A stretch of 64,000 nt of DNA from UBA11346 sp038318565. GTDB taxonomy: Bacteria; Planctomycetota; UBA11346. The position numbers and the translations under genes were made by a program. The notes beneath the pieces are model-generated. The model worked only from the letters and a program-made list of their open reading frames with translations. It had not been told where the DNA came from and did not search any database. The DNA lies in contig JBBQCI010000004.1 in assembly GCA_038318565.1 (NCBI GenBank), forward strand, positions 1 through 64,000, given 5' to 3'. Positions 8,696 through 16,545 of this stretch are shown piece after piece. Position 1 is the stretch's first letter. Each line of letters starts with the position of its first letter.

Positions 8696-9537
8696 TGGGA
8701 TTCCCCGTCGTTCTGCATGCCAACTTATACCAGTTCTCACCGGGGCAGCGTCTGGAGAACCCCTGTGTCGGCAGCAGGATGTTGCTGTGGGGTCGCCAAG
8801 GATCCGGAGAGGTGGTGGTCGATGGCCAGCGTCGTCCGCTCCCGGCCGATGCTTGGCTGTTGCTGCCTTGGCGGCATCGTGTGATATATTTCGCGGATAG
8901 CAGGCGGCCATTCCTTATTGGGGGAATCCACCTATGTCCTGACCACGCCCACAATGCGCTGGTCGAATTACGCGTCCCGCATACTTCCAGCGAGCCCCTG
9001 CACGGTTCTCTCCACCGCCATGATGTCCGCTGGCCTGGTCTTGACGGGCTTGTCGGCGGCAGCCTCGACGAACATCCAGGGCTACGTCGGCTGAGCGAAT
9101 GGATCGTTGGACGTTGGGTGAGTGGACCTGTCGAAACGGATCATGCCAGATCCATGGCTCAGCTGCTGGCCGACGAATTGATGCGGGCGGTCGCGGTGAA
9201 CGCGACGGCGGTTTTACCGGCGGCCTTGGCGACTACGTTGACGACGGTGTGTCGTGATCTTGCCCGACCGCTGGATCTGGCAGCGCTAGCGCGACTTGCC
9301 GGCTGTTCACCGCCGACCCTGGTACGACTGTTCCGCAATCATCTGCGCAGTTCTCCAATGGCCTGGTTGCGCAGTGAACGCATCGAGGTGGCCCGTCGGC
9401 TTCTCGCCGGCAGCGCCTTGCCGATCGCCGAAGTCGGACTGCAGGTCGGGATCGCTGATCCCCATCGATTCGCCAAGCTGTTTCGTGCCGCTACCGGTTT
9501 TTCACCGCGAGCATGGCGCAATCGTCAGCGACTCTAG
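8695..9537 (+). CDS. AraC-family transcriptional regulator
   Basis: A 280-residue regulator with a cupin-like N-terminal half (LLLPWRHRVIYFADSRRPF) and a C-terminal AraC DNA-binding domain. The first HTH is LAALARLAGCSPPTLVRLFR; the second is ALPIAEVGLQVGIADPHRFA, followed by the family tail LFRAATGFSPRAWR. The ATG at 8695 is preferred over a GTG two codons upstream. It is divergent from the URO-D/PhyH operon and is the obvious candidate for its regulator. The effector is unknown. Confidence 0.88.
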   Translation: MGFPVVLHANLYQFSPGQRLENPCVGSRMLLWGRQGSGEVVVDGQRRPLPADAWLLLPWRHRVIYFADSRRPFLIGGIHLCPDHAHNALVELRVPHTSSEPLHGSLHRHDVRWPGLDGLVGGSLDEHPGLRRLSEWIVGRWVSGPVETDHARSMAQLLADELMRAVAVNATAVLPAALATTLTTVCRDLARPLDLAALARLAGCSPPTLVRLFRNHLRSSPMAWLRSERIEVARRLLAGSALPIAEVGLQVGIADPHRFAKLFRAATGFSPRAWRNRQRL

Positions 9538-9544
9538 CCGTCCG

Positions 9545-10669
9545 TTACCCGTCGACGATCGAGCGGTAGCTCCAGTAGCGCGTGGCAGCGATCTCACCGT
9601 CCTCGACCGCTTTGAGGACGGCGCAGTCTGGTTCGTGTCGATGGGTGCAGTCGGGAAAACGGCATCGCGGCATGGCCTTGGCCAGATCCGGATAGAGCAG
9701 CGCCACATCTGGCGGTTTGAGACCGCCAACCACGCATTCACGGATGCCTGGGGTGTCGATCAGGCGGACTCCGCCCGGCAATAGGAACGATCGTGCGGCG
9801 GTGGTGGTATGGCGTCCGAAGCCCTGTTCGGCGACCACACCGACGCGGGCATTCGTTCCGGGAAAGCAGGCATTGACCAGTGAGCTTTTTCCGACGCCGC
9901 TCTGGCCGGCGAACATGCACGCCTTGCCGGCCAACAGGCTGCGCAAGGCGGCGATGCCGCCATCGGCCGGATCGCGCGCATCGACGGCCAGGCAGGGATA
10001 GCCGATGCCACTATACAAGCTGACCATCGGTTCGGGATCGCCGAGATCGCGCTTGGTCACGACCACAGCGGCGTCGATGCCATGGGCGGCGGCCATCATC
10101 AAGGCACGATCGATGAAGCCGTGTTTGAAATCCGGATCGTGCACCGCTGCAACCGCCACCAGTAGGTCGACGTTGGCTGCCAGAACCTGCTCCAACGAAC
10201 GGTTGTGTGCGTCAGTGCGGGCAAGCTGGTTGATCCGCTTCTCGATCCCGCCGATCGCCAGATCGCCGGCCGAGTGTTCGATGCGCACCCGGTCGCCGAC
10301 CGCGACGGTATTGCGCACGCCCACCATGCGTTTCTCTAGTGAACGGCGGATCGCGGCCGGCTCCTCGCGCCCATCGGCGAATCGCACCATGACCAGGCCG
10401 GGCCGTACTTCGCAAATCTCGGCCGGCTCGCCAGGGTGCTTACCATACTTGCCGAGGGCGACCAAACGGTTGAAGCGCGAGACTAGGCCTTCGCCAGCGT
10501 GGGTGGCGCGGCCCATGCTGCCATGCCGCTCGAAGACCTCGGCATCTTCGTCGTGGCGTTCCCAGTTGCTCAGTCTACCGGCCTGCTTGATGTTGGCCCG
10601 TCGCAGCCGACCCATGCCATTCTGGCGGCTATATTGCTTGGTGCCCTTGTCTTTGCCTGCGGATGGCAT
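9545..10669 (-). CDS. rsgA: Ribosome biogenesis GTPase RsgA
   Basis: A 374-residue circularly permuted GTPase that checks late 30S subunit maturation. The G motifs occur in the permuted order typical of RsgA: G4 TKRD at 205-208, then the P-loop GQSGVGKSS at 255-263, then G3 DTPG at 305-308. Before them lies an OB-fold region (residues about 85-140). After them comes the zinc-binding cluster with Cys336, Cys341, nearby histidines and Cys349. The N-terminus has a basic extension of roughly 50 residues, as in many bacterial homologues. It abuts the end of the convergent AraC gene and lies 81 bp beyond the stop of the FHA kinase gene on the same strand. Confidence 0.95.
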   Translation of the reverse strand: MPSAGKDKGTKQYSRQNGMGRLRRANIKQAGRLSNWERHDEDAEVFERHGSMGRATHAGEGLVSRFNRLVALGKYGKHPGEPAEICEVRPGLVMVRFADGREEPAAIRRSLEKRMVGVRNTVAVGDRVRIEHSAGDLAIGGIEKRINQLARTDAHNRSLEQVLAANVDLLVAVAAVHDPDFKHGFIDRALMMAAAHGIDAAVVVTKRDLGDPEPMVSLYSGIGYPCLAVDARDPADGGIAALRSLLAGKACMFAGQSGVGKSSLVNACFPGTNARVGVVAEQGFGRHTTTAARSFLLPGGVRLIDTPGIRECVVGGLKPPDVALLYPDLAKAMPRCRFPDCTHRHEPDCAVLKAVEDGEIAATRYWSYRSIVDG

Positions 10670-10750
10670 GCTTAGCTGACGGTACGGAGCGAGGCTGGCG
10701 CAAGGCCCGGACTCACGCCCTGCGCAGTCATGCCGGGACAGGTGATCAAC

Positions 10751-13153
10751 CTACTTCTCCGTCCCGACCTTGGCACCGGCCAGGACGTTGATGCTGGCTC
10801 GGTAGGGCTCGAAAGCCTCCTTCAGCGTCAGCTGGCCGATCTGCATCAGTTCAGGCGCGCTAATCTTCGGCCAGAGGAGATCGACCGCGGCACCGTTGGC
10901 CAGGGCCAGGGCCAGACTCTTGGAATTGGCGGCCTCCATGTCCGGATCCTGCCAACCACCAAGACTGCCACGATAGCGCACCCGCGAGGTCTTCAGGGCA
11001 TTGGACACCGCGACGATCAGTTCAGGCAAGCGCTTGGAGGCGGCAAGGTAGTCGTCGAGCAGACGGCCTTGGGTGGAGTCCCCCAACGCCTGGCGGGCCC
11101 GGGCATGGCGTTCGGCGACTTTGGCAAAATCCCAGCGCACCAGGTCGGCTGCGGCTGCAGTGGACTCGCCGGCGAGACTGCTGCGCTGCTCTTCCTCAAG
11201 CCCCGCGATAGCGGCGGAAATGCGATTCTCGACATCGCCACCAAGCAGCGGCTTGGGCAGAGCTTCACGTAGATCGCGCAAACGGCTGATGCTCTTCTGG
11301 GTAACCGCAGCCTTAATCTTCTCATCCAGGGTACCGAGGAACTGCTTGCGGTCGCTGTCGATCTCGCCGCGTAGTCGCTGCACCTTGGGGGCGATGGCTG
11401 GATCATCCTTGGCCTTGAAGCCGTCAATACGGCGCAAGGCCAGGTCCCAGTTGCGTTCGGTGACCAGCCGATTGGCCTCGGTCTCGATCTCGCTCCAGGC
11501 GGTGCGGTCGGCATCGGCGCGGCGCTTGCGGATAGCCTCTTCAAGCTTATTGCGCAGATCGTCGACCCGTTGGCGGTTGGTCGGGGTCAGCGGGCGGGCC
11601 GCGATATCGGCGAGCTGGGCGCCGATATCGCGGGCGTCCACCGCTTCTGCTTCTCGCCTAAGACGATCTGTCAGGGCGGCTATCTGGGCGGCATCACGGC
11701 GTTCGCTTTCAGCAGCCGGATCAGGCTGGCTGGCGTTCGGCTGGCTAAGGACCGGCTTGGATTGCCCTTGCGGCGCCTGGGTGCCGCTCTGCGGTTGCGG
11801 CACTGGCCATAGCTGCCACGCCGCGAGCGCGGCCAACAGGATGGCGGCGATGGCGAGACCCCATCCAAGCATGCGCGTCCAGCCCGGAGGGTTGGGTACG
11901 GCTTCGCGCGCATCGGGGGTATGGTCGCCGGTCGTCGGCATGCCGGCCATGGTACCGGGTCCGCTAGCGGCTTTGCCGCTGGCGAAGCGGCGCAGAATCA
12001 TGGTTTCGTGGCCTGGGATGCGCTCGCGCCCCAAGGTGCTGCCACCCTGCAGGCGCTCGAGTTCGCTGACCACCTCGGCAGCGCTCTGGTAGCGCTCTTC
12101 GGGCTTCTTGGCCATCATGCGCTCGACCAGCGCGCAGACGTCGTCACTGACTTCGGGATTCAGGTCCTGCAACGGCGGCAGGGGGTCCATGACATGAGCC
12201 TTCAACACCTCGGTGGCGTTGGTGCCATGGTACGGCGTCTTGCCGGTCAGCAGGTGGTAAAGGGTCGCACCGAGCGAGTAGATGTCGACACGGTGGTCGA
12301 TCTTCTTGCCCAGTCCCGCCTCCGGCGCCATGTAGTGCGGCGTGCCCATGACCTTCTTGCCGTCGCCTTCGTTTTCGGCCTCATCGAAGGTCTTGCTGAT
12401 ACCCAGGTCGGCCAGCTTCACCAGGTTGCCCGGCCCGATCATGATATTGTCGGGCTTAATGTCCTGATGGATCAGGCGGTGCTGATGGGCATATTCCAGG
12501 GCTCGTGCGACTTGGCGGGAGATCTCCAGGGCTTCCGGTACCGGGAAGGGGCCGTCTGCCTTGAGCAGTTGCATGCAGGTCGAGCCGTCGACGAACTCCA
12601 TCGAAAAGTAATGGATGTCGTTCTCGGTGCCGACGTCGTGCACCTGGATGATGTTGGGATGGTTCAACTGACCGGCGGCGCGGGCCTCGCGGATGAATTG
12701 GTCGACAAACTTCGGCCGGTTGGCGTACTTGGGGGTGAGGATCTTAATTGCCACCGAGCGCGCCATCGAGCGCTGCACCGCCTTGTAGACGATACCCATG
12801 CCGCCTTCGCCGAGCTTCTCGCCGACATCGTACTTGGAGAGCAAATCCTTCAGTTCAACGTCACCAGGCAACTTGATGAGGACATATTCGACTTGGCCGA
12901 TGCGGATGCGATCACCGTAGACCAACTGGCGTTCGGACACACGCTTGTCGTTCAGTAGCGTGCCATTGCGGCTGCCCAGATCGATCAGCGACCACAGTTT
13001 GCCATCGCGCCGGATGTGGCAGTGCGCTCGACTGGCCATGCCGTCGACGATCTGGACGTCGCAGCTGCTTTGCCGGCCGAGGACGACGAGGTCCTTGGCG
13101 ATCGTGTATTCGTGCCCGGCATTGGGACCGCTTTGGCAGACGAGTTTCGGCAT
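10751..13153 (-). CDS. FHA-domain Ser/Thr protein kinase, membrane-anchored
   Basis: An 800-residue protein. Residues 1-95 form an FHA phosphothreonine-binding domain (GR at 26-27, SRAH 41-44, SRNGT 61-65). Residues about 108-370 are a Hanks-type kinase: glycine loop GEGGMG 115-120, Lys137, Glu156, catalytic loop HQD 229-231, DLG 249-251 and APE at 277-279. The loop has Gln in place of the usual Arg of HRD, and DLG replaces DFG, so it is a non-RD kinase. One TM helix lies near 428-447. The remaining 350 residues are helical and charged, probably outside the cytoplasmic membrane. The start at 13153 places the FHA fold at the N-terminus. It is divergent from lpxB. Confidence 0.92.
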   Translation of the reverse strand: MPKLVCQSGPNAGHEYTIAKDLVVLGRQSSCDVQIVDGMASRAHCHIRRDGKLWSLIDLGSRNGTLLNDKRVSERQLVYGDRIRIGQVEYVLIKLPGDVELKDLLSKYDVGEKLGEGGMGIVYKAVQRSMARSVAIKILTPKYANRPKFVDQFIREARAAGQLNHPNIIQVHDVGTENDIHYFSMEFVDGSTCMQLLKADGPFPVPEALEISRQVARALEYAHQHRLIHQDIKPDNIMIGPGNLVKLADLGISKTFDEAENEGDGKKVMGTPHYMAPEAGLGKKIDHRVDIYSLGATLYHLLTGKTPYHGTNATEVLKAHVMDPLPPLQDLNPEVSDDVCALVERMMAKKPEERYQSAAEVVSELERLQGGSTLGRERIPGHETMILRRFASGKAASGPGTMAGMPTTGDHTPDAREAVPNPPGWTRMLGWGLAIAAILLAALAAWQLWPVPQPQSGTQAPQGQSKPVLSQPNASQPDPAAESERRDAAQIAALTDRLRREAEAVDARDIGAQLADIAARPLTPTNRQRVDDLRNKLEEAIRKRRADADRTAWSEIETEANRLVTERNWDLALRRIDGFKAKDDPAIAPKVQRLRGEIDSDRKQFLGTLDEKIKAAVTQKSISRLRDLREALPKPLLGGDVENRISAAIAGLEEEQRSSLAGESTAAAADLVRWDFAKVAERHARARQALGDSTQGRLLDDYLAASKRLPELIVAVSNALKTSRVRYRGSLGGWQDPDMEAANSKSLALALANGAAVDLLWPKISAPELMQIGQLTLKEAFEPYRASINVLAGAKVGTEK

Positions 13154-13161
13154 GGTTCCCC

Positions 13162-13169
13162 GGAGGAGG
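13162..13169 (+). promoter_or_regulatory. Strong Shine-Dalgarno sequence for lpxB
   Basis: GGAGGAGG lies 4 bases before the ATG at 13174 and supports that start for lpxB over the in-frame ATG at 13252, which has no such site. Confidence 0.6.
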
Positions 13170-13173
13170 CAGA

Positions 13174-14454
13174 ATGACGGCTCCGGCAGGCCTATGCAAG
13201 CCATGGCGGGATCGGAGGATGCATCGGCGCATCGACCCATATGCTACGGCGATGCCCCTGGCACCGCTGTGTGATCTGTTCGTCTGCGCCGGGGAGACCT
13301 CTGGGGATGCGTATGGTGCCGCGGTTGTGCGTGCTGTTCGTCAGCGCCGGGCAGACTTGGTGGTTGCCGCCATGGGCGGGGTTCATCTAGCCGGATCTGG
13401 GGCCGAGATCGAACAGGACATTGAGGGCATGGCGGTAATGGGGCTGTGGCCAGTGTTGGCTCGGCTGCCCTCCTTGGCCAAGGCCCTGTCGCACGTCGAG
13501 CGCACCATCCGCGCGCGCCGTCCACGGGTGCTGCTGACCATCGATTACCCGGGATTCAACCTGCGACTGGCCCGCCGACTGGCGGATCTGCGCGCTTCAG
13601 GCATGCGGATCGTGCATGTCGTTGCCCCCCAGGTGTGGGCCTGGCGCCCCCGACGGGCCAAGCGGATTGCCCGCTCGGTTGACCGTCTGCTGTGCTTCTT
13701 CCCCTTCGAACCGCCCCTCTTCTCCCGTTTCGGTTGCCATGCCCAGCACGTCGGCCATCCGCTGTTGGATCTGGTGCCTGAATCCATTCCGACCGACGTC
13801 CTGGATCGTGATCTGGGATTGACTGGTCAGGATGTCCTGCTGATCGCTCCGGGATCGCGGGAACGCGAAGTGCGGTTACTGTTGCCGGATATGGTACGCG
13901 CCGCGACGGCGGCCTCCGCCCGCATGGCCAGTCGTCCGACTATCCTGGTCTCGCGGGTTCCAGATTTACCGCTGGAAATGTACCGTTCGGTCACCGACCT
14001 GCCGCTGGTCGAAGGTCGTTGGCGCGAGCTGTGCGCCCGCGCCCGGGTGGGTTGCCTGGCCAGTGGCACAGCCACCTTGGAAGCCGGTCTGATCGGATTG
14101 CCGCATGCCATCTGCTACCGCATGGATCCGCTGTCGGCGGCGATCGCCAGGCATGTGATTCTGACCAAGCATGTCGGACTGCCCAACCTCATTCTGGGCT
14201 GGCGTGTCTGCCCGGAACTGCTGCAAGAGGAGCTGACCGTGCCGCGGCTGACCGCCCACCTGCTGCGTCTGTGGGATGGCGAACGCCGCCGGACGTGCCG
14301 GCTTGGCCTGGCTGAGCTGCGCACCAGCCTGGGCGGTGGAGGCGCCCTCGACCGCATCGCCGCCGCTGTCGACGATGAACTGTCAGCCTCCAAGCGGCGT
14401 TTCAGTCACGCCACTGCGTCTGACAGCAGCGCGCGGCTGGAGACGGTCCAGTGA
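13174..14454 (+). CDS. lpxB: Lipid-A-disaccharide synthase LpxB
   Basis: LpxB joins UDP-diacylglucosamine to lipid X to make the lipid A disaccharide. This 426-residue protein shows the GT-B family signatures: LFVCAGETSGDAYGA at the N-terminus, VLLTIDYPGFNLRLA, VAPQVWAWRPRRAKR, FPFEPPLFSR, GHPLLDLV, LLIAPGSREREV and CLASGTATLEAGLIGLP. The start at 13174 is supported by a strong Shine-Dalgarno site. It adds about 26 residues compared with usual homologues, so the ATG at 13252 remains possible. No other lpx genes are adjacent; yicC follows 76 bp downstream. Its presence shows that the organism builds a lipid A outer membrane. Confidence 0.93.
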   Translation: MTAPAGLCKPWRDRRMHRRIDPYATAMPLAPLCDLFVCAGETSGDAYGAAVVRAVRQRRADLVVAAMGGVHLAGSGAEIEQDIEGMAVMGLWPVLARLPSLAKALSHVERTIRARRPRVLLTIDYPGFNLRLARRLADLRASGMRIVHVVAPQVWAWRPRRAKRIARSVDRLLCFFPFEPPLFSRFGCHAQHVGHPLLDLVPESIPTDVLDRDLGLTGQDVLLIAPGSREREVRLLLPDMVRAATAASARMASRPTILVSRVPDLPLEMYRSVTDLPLVEGRWRELCARARVGCLASGTATLEAGLIGLPHAICYRMDPLSAAIARHVILTKHVGLPNLILGWRVCPELLQEELTVPRLTAHLLRLWDGERRRTCRLGLAELRTSLGGGGALDRIAAAVDDELSASKRRFSHATASDSSARLETVQ

Positions 14455-14530
14455 GCTTCAAGCATGTGCCGTGTGGATCTGCAACCCATCCGGAGAAGAC
14501 ACCCTCAATCCCGATGTCGTTGGAGGTGAC

Positions 14531-15373
14531 ATGAAGAGCATGACTGGATTCGGCGAGGGCCAGGGTTTGTCGCCTGTTGGCGCGGCGCGGATCGTAATTG
14601 CGACGGTCAATCACAAGACGACCAGCATCCAGATTCGCGGCGATCTGCGCGATCTGACCCTGGAGGAGCGTATCCGCGAGCAGGTACGGACGCAGCTTGG
14701 ACGCGGCTCAGCCACCATCCAGGTGAGCTGGGAGCCGTCCGCTGTCGCTGGTCTCGACAGCGAGCGCATCGCCGCTACCTACCGCGAATTGTCGACCATC
14801 GCTGCGGTCGTGGGTGCTCCGGCCCCGCAGCTCTCCGATGCGGTTGCGTTGGTCGGACGCCATCGCGACGACCCGGCCCAGGCGGCCGGCCCTATCAGTC
14901 TGGCTCTTGGCGAGGCCCTGGCCGGATTGGACGCATCGCGCCGTCGGGAAGGGGCCGCGTTGTCGTTCGCCTTGTGCACGTTGGCCGGGCGTATGCGTCA
15001 GCTACATGCCCGGATGGAGCCGTTGGCTGCGGCCCGGGTGCCGCTTCTGCGCGAGCGTCTCATGGCGGTGGTTGGCGAGGCGGTCGGTCGGGCAGTCCCT
15101 GCCGAGGTGCTTGCCCGCGAAGTCGCCATCGAGGCTCAACGCATTGACATCGCTGAAGAACTGACCCGACTGGCTGCCCACCTCGACGCGTTGGACCGGT
15201 TGCTCGCCCGCAGCGAACCGGTTGGTCGAGAACTGGAATTTCTCGCCCAGGAACTTGGTCGTGAGGCCAATACGGCTGGAGCCAAAGCCAACGATCCGCT
15301 GCTCAGCGAACTGTGCATGGAATTGAAGGTCGCAGTCGACCAGCTGAAAGAACAGTCCGCCAATTGCTTATAG
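14531..15373 (+). CDS. yicC: YicC/YloC family endoribonuclease
   Basis: A 280-residue protein of the YicC family, endoribonucleases linked to RNA turnover and stress. It starts with the hallmark MKSMTGFGEG and ends with REANTAGAKAND followed by ELKVAVDQLKEQ, close to the canonical REANTxGSKxND...ExKxxLEKxREQ ending. AEELTRLAAHLD-type residues (EELTRLAAHLDALDRLL) precede it. The ATG at 14531 has GGAGG a few bases upstream. It follows lpxB in the same direction and ends just before a strong palindromic terminator. Confidence 0.93.
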   Translation: MKSMTGFGEGQGLSPVGAARIVIATVNHKTTSIQIRGDLRDLTLEERIREQVRTQLGRGSATIQVSWEPSAVAGLDSERIAATYRELSTIAAVVGAPAPQLSDAVALVGRHRDDPAQAAGPISLALGEALAGLDASRRREGAALSFALCTLAGRMRQLHARMEPLAAARVPLLRERLMAVVGEAVGRAVPAEVLAREVAIEAQRIDIAEELTRLAAHLDALDRLLARSEPVGRELEFLAQELGREANTAGAKANDPLLSELCMELKVAVDQLKEQSANCL

Positions 15374-15392
15374 CTGAGTTAACGCCGGAAAC

Positions 15393-15424
15393 GCACAAAC
15401 CCAGGGCTAGCCCTGGGTTTGTGC
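15393..15424. terminator. 32-bp perfect palindrome, bidirectional terminator
   Basis: The left arm GCACAAACCCAGGGCT (15393-15408) is exactly complementary to the right arm (15409-15424), giving a gapless 32-bp palindrome. It lies between the ends of yicC (plus) and a small minus-strand gene. The A-rich and T-rich outer parts of the arms supply a U run in each direction, as expected for a shared intrinsic terminator. Confidence 0.8.
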
Positions 15425-15446
15425 ACATCTCAACTGGGGAATAGGA

Positions 15447-15704
15447 TCAGCCGAGCGACTTGGCGACCTGTTCGGCAGTGAGCTTGGTGAAGGGGCGGCC
15501 GATCTGACGGCTGACCCAGCTCTGCGCGGTGGCCGAGAGCGACTTGCCTGCGTCGAGTTGCGACTTGATCAAAGTCTTCATGCGCGCATCGCGACGCACG
15601 GTCTCTTTCTCGGTCTTGGGGCCGTTATAGGCCTTTGCCGAAGCACGGATTTTCTGTTCGCCAAGGAGGCGGAGGTGACGGAAACGGTGCTGGCCGCGGG
15701 CCAT
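15447..15704 (-). CDS. Small basic hypothetical protein
   Basis: An 85-residue basic protein starting MARGQHRFRHLRLLGEQK and ending TKLTAEQVAKSLG. I do not recognise it. It has many Arg/Lys residues, no membrane segment and no cysteines, and its C-terminal part (SWVSRQIGRPF...LTAEQVAKSL) looks helical. That would suit an RNA- or ribosome-associated protein, but this is only impression. Support for it being real: an ATG start, codon use like its neighbours, and a strong terminator right after its stop. A TTG four codons upstream is an alternative start. Confidence 0.55.
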   Translation of the reverse strand: MARGQHRFRHLRLLGEQKIRASAKAYNGPKTEKETVRRDARMKTLIKSQLDAGKSLSATAQSWVSRQIGRPFTKLTAEQVAKSLG

Positions 15705-15797
15705 GGCAGACTCCAATGCGAGGGGCGGGAAAAGATAGCGATGAAAGTGCCGAGGTCAAGTGCTGTATGGGGCCCTCCAGGGGCTCCGTCCAGCCAG

Positions 15798-16538
15798 TCA
15801 GGGCGACGAGAACTGGGCGTTGCTCAGAACGTCCTGCACATCGGGGTGATCGTCCAGCGCATCCAGCAGAAGCTGGACCCGTTCGGCGATGGCCGGATCG
15901 GTGACCGGAACTTCGGTGTCGGGCAGGCGAGTCAGATCACTGCGGGCAACCGTCAGCTTGGCCGCGGTCAGTGCCTTGAGGATGTCGTCGTAGTCCTTGA
16001 CCTCGGCGACGATAGCGGTGCCACCTTCGGCAGGTGCCACGTCAAGAGCGTCGGCTCCGGCTTCAAGCAGCACTTCCATGACCCGGTTGTCATCGGCTCC
16101 GTCGACCTGGAAGACGGCGCGTGGCTTGAACTGCCACGACACGCAGCCCTGGGCGCCGATCGATCCGCCACGCACCTCGAACAGCTTCTTGATCTCGGGC
16201 GCGGTACGGTTGCGGTTGTCGGTCAGTGCCTCGACCACGACAGCCACGCCGCCAGCGGCGTAGCCTTCATAAGTCAGCTCGACCATCTGCTTGCCGTCCG
16301 CTACGGCACCAGTGCCCTTCTTGATCGCGCGTTCGATGGATTCGCTGCTCATCTGCATGGCGCGCGCACGGGTATAGGCCAAACGCAGCCGCGGATTCTC
16401 CTCGGGGCGCGTGCTGCCACCGATCTGGACTGCTGTGGTGATCAGCAGGCCCATCTTTGCCCAGGTTGCCGCCCGCTTCTGATCGGCGGCATCCTTGTGG
16501 TGCTTCAGGTTATGATAACGACCGGAACGCAGAGCCAC
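15798..16538 (-). CDS. YebC/PmpR family regulator
   Basis: A 246-residue member of the YebC/PmpR/TACO1 family, which acts in transcription control or in helping translation of difficult sequences. Landmarks are GRYHNLKHHKDAADQKR at the N-terminus, ENPRLRLAYTRARAMQM, IERAIKKGTG, VELTYEGYAAGGVAVVVE, TDNRNRTAPEIKKLFE and a C-terminal domain with a DALDDHPDVQDVLSN ending. The initial MAGHSKW of most homologues is replaced by (V)ALRSGRYHN. The start is a GTG at 16538. It lies 7 bp after the stop of the HhH-GPD-like gene, so the two are almost certainly co-transcribed. Confidence 0.93.
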   Translation of the reverse strand: MALRSGRYHNLKHHKDAADQKRAATWAKMGLLITTAVQIGGSTRPEENPRLRLAYTRARAMQMSSESIERAIKKGTGAVADGKQMVELTYEGYAAGGVAVVVEALTDNRNRTAPEIKKLFEVRGGSIGAQGCVSWQFKPRAVFQVDGADDNRVMEVLLEAGADALDVAPAEGGTAIVAEVKDYDDILKALTAAKLTVARSDLTRLPDTEVPVTDPAIAERVQLLLDALDDHPDVQDVLSNAQFSSP

Positions 16539-16545
16539 GACGGTC

